Position numbers and translations under genes: made by a program. 64,000 bases of DNA from Haliclona indistincta (lineage: Eukaryota; Porifera; Demospongiae; Haplosclerida; Chalinidae): NCBI GenBank assembly GCA_964017065.1, contig OZ024786.1:5185781-5249780 (forward strand), in the 5' to 3' direction. This document shows positions 53,005 to 61,600 of the stretch, one piece after another (the first letter of the stretch is position 1; every line of letters begins with the position of its first letter). The notes under the pieces were generated by a model. It saw nothing but the letters and a program-made list of their open reading frames with translations, was not told the origin of the DNA and made no database searches.

Positions 53005-53346
53005 TAACTGGACCAACTGTCAAAGTACGGGGTGCAGGTCGATGGACAGATCGAAAAGCTGGAACGAATAGAGTACGCACAGGCGTTCATGCGATACGAA
53101 ACCGACGTCACCGATAAAGAGAAGCAGAGGATGGCTGACCTCACCGAGAGACTTAAAATATGGCAAAAGGCGATGAGGAGGACGAGGACGGGTAAAAATA
53201 TGAGGAGAGAACAAGAACTCACAGAGAACACTCCAGACTTCAGTGGCATCCATGTGCTAATGGAAGACAAGGCGATGTCCGTTATGGAGGCCATAGCGAA
53301 CAAAGCCATTGCCGGAACGGAGTTGGCCAACAGCGAGATCAACTAG
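53005..53346 (+). CDS. Charged helical/coiled-coil ORF, probable exon
   Basis: Open from CTGGACCAACTG (53008) after TAA: LDQLSKYGVQVDGQIEKLER, IEYAQAFMRYETDVTDKEKQ, RMADLTERLKIWQKAMRRTR, ending MEAIANKAIAGTELANSEIN-stop (53344-53346). Heptad-like hydrophobics suggest a coiled coil. A CACTAAC branch-like site and GTGCAG acceptor at 53037 would start an exon at GTCGATGG in phase 0. The upstream exon ends in phase 1, so a direct join fails. Function unknown. Confidence 0.4.
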
Positions 53347-53644
53347 TTGGCCTATTACCTCTTCTGTGTCCTTCTGTTCAGCAACTCTCAGAGGCCTTCA
53401 GCTGTGCAGTACCTCACAATGAAGGAATACCACAGATGAAAGGTCTTCACTACTGAAGACAACCATCAGTACACAACCATCAAGGTACGCTCGCAGTTGA
53501 CGATCCATTTGCACATGCTAATTTTCCCTCTGCGGGTTTCCACCGGGTTTGTAATCAAATAAGCATTTGCCATTGTTTTAGAGGGGATCAACAACATAGC
53601 TGCGGCTGGAAAAGTGCTAGCTGACAGCAGGGAGGTTCCTCTAT

Positions 53645-53820
53645 TTTGATACAGATTCTTTTAATTTTAGTCTTCATGTCACTGGTTTTTATTTGTGTAC
53701 TTAATTTGCAAATTTTAATGTCGAAATTTTTATTTTCATTAGAAATTGTTAATGTAATGAAATTATTTTTTATAATTCTTATTCTCATTACAATTTGATT
53801 CTTCATTTGTTATTTACTTG
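53645..53820 (+). repeat. AT-rich dispersed repeat, inverted copy at 63.7-63.9 kb
   Basis: GATACAGATTCTTTTAATTT followed by AGTCTTCATGTCA is the near-exact reverse complement of 63881-63910. The neighbouring TTCATTTGTTATTTACTT and CTCATTACAATTTGATTC segments also have inverted counterparts near 63705-63760. Confidence 0.7.
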
Positions 53821-54337
53821 TCGTGAAAAATAAAAGCTGCAATAACATGCAATTCTATTACACAGCCAGGCGGCAAAAACTAAAAAAACCGTGCCGTACT
53901 GGTTGACTGAGTGCTGCGTTGGACTGGTCTTTCAGTCTCAGAGCTCCAAGTGCTGTACCGGTCTATTCTCGAAAGTTCTTAGAGGTCTCCCACCAGACAT
54001 AGTGGACACAAACGAGTGCTGTCTCAAGTAAATTCTTAATATGTTATAACAGCCTCATCTGGAGTCATTGCTTAACTTTGCAGGAAAATTGACGTTCGTT
54101 TGAGATAAATGGAGCACAGAAGGAAAAAATAATTATGCACGCGCATTTTGTCACGTGTATGCACTAGCTAGCTGTAGTTAATAAAACAAGGTGATGTACT
54201 TGACAATGGCATGGTGCAAACTACAATTTACATGCATACAGGGTACACGGGTACACATGCATCAGTATGACAGCAGCCAATCAGATTGTTCAGCGTACCC
54301 CATGTTGAAGTAGCTAGACGACCAATAACCAGTTGCC

Positions 54338-54344
54338 TATAAAA
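54338..54344 (+). promoter_or_regulatory. TATA box
   Basis: TATAAAA, with a CCAAT motif 17 bp upstream (54321), lies about 200 bp before ATG 54543. Confidence 0.5.
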
Positions 54345-54542
54345 CCATCTGACAGACAGTACAGACTAATAGTCTATTAGTTCTGGTCTTTCTTGACACC
54401 AAGTTACTGCGTTGTTGCTCATCTATTATTTCGGAGACAATTTCCCGCTATTCCTCCGTCTCTGTGTTCGTCTTGTTTTTGTCAGTGTTCGCTGCATTCA
54501 ACTCACCCGACGGCACTACCCCGACGACAGACGTCCGATACG

Positions 54543-54770
54543 ATGCAGCAATCACACTATAATGCATATAATCAGGTTAGGAGACTGCTTCAGGACAATC
54601 GTTTTTCATCACAGCAAATATTGTGCCCTAGCAACCAGCACACTTATAGTCAGTGTATGGAAGAGTACAGTCACACTGAATTGCTGTGGCAACAAAATGG
54701 TCCTGGCACGTGGAAGAGAATTTATAGTAAAGTTTCTAGCGACTGTTTAAAACAAAACATATTGCTATGG
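54543..54770 (+). CDS. First exon, unknown protein
   Basis: ATG 54543 reads MQQSHYNAYNQVRRLLQDNR, FSSQQILCPSNQHTYSQCME, EYSHTELLWQQNGPGTWKRI, YSKVSSDCLKQNILLW, then a GTATGT donor (54771) in phase 0. TATA and CCAAT boxes lie upstream. The sequence is well mixed and plausibly coding. No family is recognised, and no second exon was located. Confidence 0.4.
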
Positions 54771-55333
54771 GTATGTGCAATTAAATTTTTAGGGAGAATA
54801 TCCCAGTTAATATTATGTTATTAAAGAGTTTAAGAAAATAAAATGGCACTCTCAGTAGCACGAGAGTTGAACTAGATTGTTGTACAAGACTTTGTGGTTT
54901 ATGGTTTCGTGATCCTACTAGATTACTCACAAATATTATATGCACACTTTTTTCGAAGAGACGACATGCTGGGTAGAAATACATTTTCATCGTGCCCGTA
55001 CCAGTTCATTGATAAAATGAACTGAAGATGCTCTGCCTGCGATAGACAAACTATGCAGACAATGCATAATAAGAATGAGCTTGAAGGTCATCTACCCCAA
55101 TACCTCATGCTGCGTCAACTTGTGAGTTAATATTACGGCTACCACTTCGGCATGCTTCATATGAGGAGTTCAAACCCTATATGGAGATGTCCTTTAAGGG
55201 AAATGACTATTTCTGCTATATTTATCAATCAACTTTATTTATCAATGAATTACATTATTATAATTTTTTCCACATGATTCACTAAGTTTTGAATGTCTCT
55301 GTCGTGATCACATAACCTAGTAGAGAATATCTG

Positions 55334-56216
55334 AATATCACCGTCATCACATCTCTCCACCACGCCACCTGTGAATCCAAACCTGAGAGCACCACCGAGT
55401 TCACTTCATTTACCATTACATCTCTCCACCACGCCACCTGTGACTCCAAACCTGAGAGCACCACCGAGTTCACTTCATTTACCATTACATCTCTCCACCA
55501 CGCCACCAGTGACTCCAAACCTGAGAGCACCACCGAGTTCACTTCATTTACCATTACATCTCTCCACCACGCCACCAGCAAACAGTTCTCAAATGGAGGA
55601 GTCCTCAACTAACACCGAACTTTGAGAACTACGTCAAAGAATGAGCGCAATCGAAGAGGAAGTAAGAGAGATGAAGATGCTGCTCAGGAATCTTTGTGCT
55701 CCACCAAGCCAGCTGGCTCAAACCATGCCAGCCGCCACCCATCCTGCCCCACCATGCCAGCCGGCTGATCCTGCACCACCATGCCAGCCGGCCCCAAGAA
55801 ACAAGCGCGGTCCGAAGGTGGCAGGATCATTTGCCAAGAGGCTAATGGTTCGTCATCATCATGAATTTGTGAATGTTCCACCTGCGGGTCGGAGTACAGG
55901 TCGTACTCCGGCTTTTCAAAGCATATCCAACAATCCAACCATCCAATGCAGCCCAAAGAATGGTGGGCATTGCAAGAAGGAGAAGGACAAGGAGAAGGAG
56001 GAGGAGAAGAATCTAGAGATAACAGGAGAAAGGGAGGAAGTAATCACGAAGAAGAAGAAGGAAGAGCAAATAGAAGGAAGAGAAGGAGAATGCTGCGAGA
56101 CGAGGCAGGTCCCAGCCAACCAGCAAGGTCCCAGCCAACCAGTGGAGCTCAAGATCTCAATCAACATGTATCATGTATCATGGTTATATCATGATATAAC
56201 CATATCATTTCGATGA
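55334..56216 (+). pseudogene. Repeat-containing Pro-rich plus coiled-coil ORF, one stop
   Basis: The frame opens after a stop at 55333. It reads 23-residue tandem units (HLSTTPPVTPNLRAPPSSLH-LPL, encoded by 69-bp repeats), then NSSQMEESSTNTEL, a TGA at 55623-55625, and in the same frame ELRQRMSAIEEEVREMKMLL, a coiled coil. Pro/Ala repeats (PPCQPADPAPPCQPA) follow, then a basic stretch (RNKRGPKVAGSFAKRLMVRH) and a Lys/Glu-rich tail to 56216. Treating the TGA as a nonsense change (CGA) would make one protein of about 290 residues; otherwise translation may start at ATG 55641. No family is recognised. Confidence 0.45.
55349..55580. repeat. 69-bp tandem repeat, about 3.3 units
   Basis: Units start CATCTCTCCACCACGCCACC and differ at one or two bases. 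The period is a multiple of three, so the frame is kept as 23-residue repeats. Confidence 0.95.
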
Positions 56217-56226
56217 AATGATATGG
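56181..56226. repeat. Two overlapping perfect palindromes
   Basis: TGGTTATATCATGATATAACCA (in two halves, 56181-56202) and the 27-bp palindrome CCATATCATT-TCGATGA-AATGATATGG (56200-56226) share a few bases. They could form alternative hairpins or a cruciform. They lie at the 3' end of the preceding ORF. Confidence 0.85.
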
Positions 56227-57043
56227 TTCACTCAATGCTGCCGACACCTAGAGGATTAAAAATGGAGGCATAAACAACATGCATGTACAATAGAGGCACA
56301 AATCTATGGAGAACACAATCAAGATTTGAAAAAACTAACCAAGAGAACTGGCTAAGTACAAGAAAACGAAGTTGAACAGGATACACCTTGTGAAAGACAT
56401 CCAGTCGACATTGGTACTTCACACGACATATTTTAAAACAATCAAAAACAAAGGTCAGCGAACACGTAGAGGACAAGAGGAGGAGACAGTTAGACAAGCT
56501 GAATTTAAAGTGGCGCATCCCAGGTTATTATTGATTATCACAACTACAGTTGTGAAATCATGGTGACTATCATCAACGTCTAGCTTCTAATTCCTTCTGA
56601 TCTGCTGTATAAAACTAGCGACTTAGAAAATGCCCAACCCGTCCAAAGGGGCATATTGATCAAAGGGGCATACTCTCAAGTAATGAACCATTGACTGCTG
56701 CTATGCCTCCTCTGGTATGCAGCTTGGAATCCATTATCAGGCAGCTGTGTGGTTTGTCGCCTATAGTGTGTTATCCAGGCTAGCCATGAGAATGAAGAGA
56801 AGTCCAAGGATGAGTATGAAGGACAAGTGGAAATCTACTGATACACGATAACACTATCGTAGAAAAAAATCAATTTTATATTGTTCTGTTCTGAACATCA
56901 ACTCAACATCACTTATCATCGTACAACCGTCAAGTTGCTCAAGTTGCTCAAGTTGCTTGCACTAAAAGTCACAACATCTGACTGCCCAACTGTAGCTATT
57001 CTCTCATTAATTTTGTGATATTTGGTTTCGCGATTGAGGTGTG

Positions 57044-57295
57044 ATGGAATGGTCGCGGTTAATATCGACTACTGAAGAGGCAGGCAACAATGAAGAGGAA
57101 GGCAATAATGAAGAGTATCTGTATACATGCTGTATACAGGAATCAACAGGAATCAACTATCTCCTCATATCATTGTATCACATTGATTTAAGTCCGTTCG
57201 GTCTTGGCTGGCGGAATGTTAGGAGAAAGGCAAGATATTCAAGATCAAAGTTTCACAAAACTGTTCAGCTTATGACACAGGACTTGCAGTGTTAG
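57044..57295 (+). CDS. Unrecognised ORF
   Basis: ATG 57044 reads MEWSRLISTTEEAGNNEEEG, then YLLISLYHIDLSPFGLGWRN and FHKTVQLMTQDLQC-stop. The first part includes a small repeat (GAAGAGG.AGGCAA.AATGAAGAG). No motif is seen. Confidence 0.2.
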   Translation: MEWSRLISTTEEAGNNEEEGNNEEYLYTCCIQESTGINYLLISLYHIDLSPFGLGWRNVRRKARYSRSKFHKTVQLMTQDLQC

Positions 57296-57352
57296 ATAGC
57301 AATCCGACGGTGTTAGATAGCAATCCGACGGTGTTAGATAGCAATCCGACTG
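57292..57352. repeat. 21-bp tandem repeat, three units
   Basis: GTGTTAGATAGCAATCCGAC(G) repeats three times. Confidence 0.95.
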
Positions 57353-57883
57353 CTAGTGTGTTCCCAGAATCTTTCGTCACATTTATGGCTTAGTGAGACA
57401 ATTGTGCTTGGTTGGTGTTAGTGTATAAGAGTAAAGCATGATGTAATATGTGGCGATGCAAACCCTGTGTATGTAGTGCTCCCTTTACTGCCTCTCCTAA
57501 CTACAGTTTAGTGTCTCCCTCTACGTTACCACCGTGTGGTTGTACATTTCATGCCTTGCTAGCTCTAGCTTACTGCTGTTTTTGTTTGGGTTTTGTTGAC
57601 CAAACCTACTTCTGTTTACCATTTTTCTCTTTCTACCGTTAGCTCCACCCTCAGCTTACATTTAGAACCAAGCTGGAACCATTTCTCTATAATATTGTCC
57701 TACTACTGAGATGGTTGCAGAAAGTAAAGGAACAGAACGCGATAATTATTTCAAAAGTAAAGGAACAAGATGGAATGAATATTTCATAACTAAACAAGCG
57801 ACTTGTATCCAGAGACCTCGAAAACAGAGACATCGAATACTCCACACACGTGCTTTAACAGACACATTTTCATGCCAATCAAG

Positions 57884-58012
57884 ATGTCTAGCTCCAAGTC
57901 AAAAAAAAAACAAAGACAGTGCACTGTCCTCATTGTGACAAATTCGTGTCTAGGTTTTCCTACTACCAACATAAGCAGTTATACTTTGATGAGACATTGC
58001 AGAAATGGAATC
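57884..58012 (+). pseudogene. CMC-type transposase N-terminal zinc finger, frameshifted
   Basis: ATG 57884 reads MSSSKSKKK and runs into ten A residues (57901-57910). In the neighbouring frame the sequence is TKTVHCPHCDKFVSRFSYYQ, HKQLYFDETLQKWNQ, a CxxC...H zinc-finger-like start. CPHCxKxxSxxxYxxHKxxYxDxxxxxW is remembered from the N-terminus of CMC/EnSpm-like metazoan transposases. The A10 tract therefore looks like the site of a frameshift. The rest of the transposase is not adjacent. Confidence 0.5.
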
Positions 58013-58544
58013 AGTGACTGTGTAGAGGTGCTCACTGGGACGGGCGCCATCAAAGAGGTCCCTCCCTCTTGGGTTTCGTTTGAATGATGTCGACTGATAG
58101 TTGTGTAACAATACTAAGTATTGGCTACACTGAGTGATGTGTGGTTATGTTATACCAGTAACCAATGGATCAAGTTACTTCACATTTCAAATGAATAATT
58201 TCAGTACTCTTACATACTAATTATAAGAAACAGCACTACTTGTATGTAGATCACTAACTTTACCACAATAGTATCATAAGGTCTACAGCTTGATCAGTTT
58301 GAGAGAGATATTTATGAGAACACTTGCAAACTGATCAGTATGTTCATGCATTACAGCATACTTCACTATTATTGTTAGGAAAGGATGATTCAAGCGACAT
58401 CCATGCACATGGATTGAACTATGCAGTGGTGATGGAGCTACTAACGGATCACCATGAATATGGATAGTCATTACACGAGTCCTGACCTTTTTAGAGATCT
58501 CATTCTGAAGAAACTAGGAATTGCATGGAACAGAGAGGAAAGGA

Positions 58545-58922
58545 ATGCCAGCAACTTTTACATCAAACAAGGAGAAAGGTAAAATGAAAGGAGAAAGGAA
58601 GAAAAATCTGGCTGGCGGAGTTTGCACTGCTATGGCAAGGACAAATAAACACGGCGGGCCACCTTACAACCATAGGAGGCCTATTGCTCGTCCGATTGCT
58701 AACCAAAGAGTGGTACTCAATGGTCACAAGGTCCACTGTTTAAAATACCAAGTAATTATTGATGCCTACGTGCAATACGCATACCAGACATATTTTAATT
58801 CTACAGTCTGCTATCACTCCCAATGGTCTGATTGCACACATGAATGGTACCTATTGAGCGACAAAGACATGACACACTCATTATGCAAGAGAGTAGACTC
58901 CTCAACAAGCTACGACCATTAA
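58545..58922 (+). CDS. Unrecognised basic ORF
   Basis: ATG 58545 opens 125 codons: MPATFTSNKEKGKMKGERKK, ARTNKHGGPPYNHRRPIARP, VVLNGHKVHCLKYQVIIDAY, then CYHSQWSDCTHEWYLLSDKD. It has several Cys and His but no regular finger spacing. It is the longest ATG ORF within its few kilobases, with coding-like composition and unknown function. Confidence 0.3.
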   Translation: MPATFTSNKEKGKMKGERKKNLAGGVCTAMARTNKHGGPPYNHRRPIARPIANQRVVLNGHKVHCLKYQVIIDAYVQYAYQTYFNSTVCYHSQWSDCTHEWYLLSDKDMTHSLCKRVDSSTSYDH

Positions 58923-59241
58923 CATGCTCTAACAGTGATCCATTTGTTCTGTATGGTGGGTAATCCAGCACGTGGAGGAGACTGCCGACTTGGCTATGGA
59001 AAAACTTTCAAAGCCGAAGAGGGAGTAAGAAAAAAAAGCATAAAATTACAGTTTTCTTGTTCGCCCTTCCATACACAGTCCAGGCGACTTTGATTATTAT
59101 TTTATATCATTACAAACAGAAACGAGAGTCGGTCGAAGGTTATGGTGTTTTCCTAATTTGGAGCATGCTGAGCAGAGTTCAAAACCCACACCATTTGGAC
59201 TGATGAGGTCACTCATAGCGGTCTTTTACACACCGGAACAA

Positions 59242-59451
59242 CTAGCTGGATGTGCCGCTAAGAGGGGCCTCAATGATACCATAACCACGGTCATATTCAG
59301 TAAGCATACAACAACATGCACTCAATGACGATTGATACCATTCTTCTTTAGAATACTGCATAGCCAAGTTCCAGTCATGTTCAGTCAATGACCTTAAAAG
59401 GGATCTGACCAACCCACTAGCAAAGAACTGGCCGAAGGCAAGATCGTACAT
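59242..59451 (-). CDS. Unrecognised minus-strand ORF
   Basis: ATG (complement of 59449-59451) reads MYDLAFGQFFASGLVRSLLR, SLTEHDWNLAMQYSKEEWYQ, then CCCMLTEYDRGYGIIEAPLS. Well-mixed sequence with no known motif or partner. Confidence 0.2.
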   Translation of the reverse strand: MYDLAFGQFFASGLVRSLLRSLTEHDWNLAMQYSKEEWYQSSLSACCCMLTEYDRGYGIIEAPLSGTSS

Positions 59452-59479
59452 GGGATTCAATCAACAACGACTTGAGTGC

Positions 59480-61035
59480 GGTCATCGTAAGGAGTATAGC
59501 CCATCTTTGCAATGTATGAACCGCAACACATCAGAGGATAAAGCAACTTCCTGGTTGGAGAAGGGAGTTTATGAGTAATTTGCTGAGCTCCACAGTATCT
59601 AAATAGACCGAAACAGATGATAGGTCACCATGGTAACACGAGAGTCTGTGCTCACACAAACCGAACACCTTATATCATGTTCTATAAAAAAAACAGCACC
59701 TCTGTAACAATGAAAGCTTATCTGTAGACTAATCAAGTTGGTTAGATAAATCACATAAAAGTCCAAAATAATTTTACAGCTTTTTTACATGGCTAAAGAA
59801 AGAAGCACACAGCAATTTGTTGCTTTAGATACAGTCCAGTTCAGCATGTGTACAGCCAATTTCAGTAAGTGGTGAGTCAGTTGCAGCCCAAAGAAAACCA
59901 AATGGCAAATACAGCGAATTCACTGCGTACTCTTCGGCTGTGGGACAATGTATTATGTTACCTTTCGTTATTATTTTTGCACTACATACCTGATTATACT
60001 TTCTTCTATCATTTAGAACTTTTAAGAGATGTTAATACATCTGTTAACTGAATGGCAATTGGAAATGTTGAGCAGCGAAATCACCCAAAAATGTAAAAAA
60101 AATAAACTAGGTTTAAAATATTTCAGAATTGAGCAGAACCAAATCATGGCTCTATCATGATCACTGTCCTCGAAGAATTAAGATTTTTGTTCCAATAGTT
60201 TGACTGAGCTAACATGTATCAAATAGTTGACATCATGATAGTGGAGAACACCTTGCAAACCATCACTAGGAATGATGAACTGTCCTGAATATCGAATTAT
60301 ATTGAATTATTCATGTACTGCCCAGGCTTCGTATTTGTCTATCTAATATTATTCCATTCAATTCTTATTCTATAATTAGAGATGGCAGCTATCGACCAAA
60401 CAAATGGAGCGACAGGAAGTGGAGGTTGAGCATATTTGGCTGCGTATTTGGTATAGGGTTCCTAAACCCTAAGCCAATCATTATGATTGATTCATTATCA
60501 ATCAATGAGTATGCCTTCTCGTCAAAGAGGTCCAGAAAGGGGACACTGAAGAAGCCCCGAAGAAGAAAGGGGTGGTCACCGAAGAGCGTAGTAATAAAAC
60601 GGGATGGTAGAGCTGCTCATGAGCAGTAAACACGACGAATGAACCACGCAAACATCATCATATGCCTGCAAGTCAATGAACCTAGGCAGAGAATAGTATC
60701 GGTGAAGCAATGGTCCAATTCAAAGGTAAAGTAATTCATGAAAGAAAAAAACGAATTCAGAGAGATCCAATAAAGCAGCACCTCTCTAATGACCCTATTG
60801 ACTATACCCACTGCTCAATTCACGGTCATTATACATATTAATTTTCACTTACACACATGTATCTGTTTAGTTAGGCAAGAATTAATAATTAAATTTATTA
60901 ATGCAAAATTAATGGTACATCTGACAAAACTTTGTCCAATAAGAAATTGTTATTGATCTTCCAAATAAAAGATTGTTGGCCTTGCGGACATTTGGTGCTG
61001 TTGGTCCTTCTGGCTTAGATGCCCTTTATTGGAGA
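59480..61035. other. No strongly supported gene
   Basis: ATG 60382 starts MAAIDQTNGATGSG before a stop in frame, and an open block 60426-60629 (EYAFSSKRSRKGTLKKPRRR) is basic and lacks an ATG. Neither could be placed in a gene model. Confidence 0.4.
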
Positions 61036-61039
61036 ATAA

Positions 61040-61600
61040 TACCCCGTTCACACTACACCATAAAACCGAACCGAGCCGTGCCGTGCCTGGCACGGTTCTC
61101 AAGCGCAGTGTGAACGCAAGCGAACCGCGCCAAAACCGAACCGAACCACATGAAACCGAGCCGTCGCGGCGGCTCACCTCAGGGTGGTGAGCCACTTCCG
61201 GTTCGGTTCGGTTGAGGCGTAGTTTTGTGACGTATTTAAATGCATTTACGTAGGAATACGGAGAAAAGCGGCAGTGGCTTGCTACTGGTCTGACGATGAA
61301 ACATTCAAGTTGATCGAGTTGTGGGGAGAGGACAGAATTAAAGCGCAGTTGGAGGGATGTAAACGATACAAACAAGTTTACTCTGCCATTTCTGAGAAGA
61401 TGTTAGTAGCTGGATATCAGAAATCGGGAACCCAATGTCGAGACAAGGCCAAGAAGCTCAAAAAAATCTACCGATCCATTAAAGATAAGCATGGGAAAAC
61501 GGGCGAGGAAAGGAGGAAATAGTTGTTTCTTGAACCAATGGACCAATGGCTAACCAGCTAACAGTAGGAAAACAGTTCTATATTGCGACTGCCCTGGAAT
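61040..61600 (+). mobile_element. PIF/Harbinger-like element, left end and Myb region
   Basis: TACCCCGTTCACACTAC begins at 61040 after AATAA and resembles the TACCGCGTTTACACTGCC end of the 1912 MITE. Subterminal inverted AACCGAACCGAACC / GGTTCGGTTCGGTT repeats (about 61136 and 61199) follow, then a Myb/SANT-like ORF. Harbinger elements encode a Myb-like protein beside the DDE transposase. No right end or transposase was found before the window ends. Confidence 0.55.
61274..61522 (+). pseudogene. Myb/SANT-like (Harbinger-type) DNA-binding protein
   Basis: The frame reads (V)ACYWSDDETFKLIELWGED, RIKAQLEGCKRYKQVYSAIS, EKMLVAGYQKSGTQCRDKAK, KLKKIYRSIKDKHGKTGEER: a trihelix/Myb_DNA-bind_4-like domain with W at helix 1, helix-ending W-GED, and the GTQCRxKxKxLKxxY recognition helix. 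The first codon is GTG where ATG would be expected, and TAG at 61520-61522 follows ERRK where these proteins usually continue. After the stop the frame reads LFLEPMDQWLTS, resembling the usual KFFExMDxxL continuation. So the start and one codon appear mutated. Confidence 0.7.

Noticed and set aside
55282..55608. Minus-strand ORF with VAWWRDVMVNEVNSVVLSGL repeats
   Set aside because: It is the antisense of the 69-bp repeats. The plus frame extends into a coiled coil and is the better reading.
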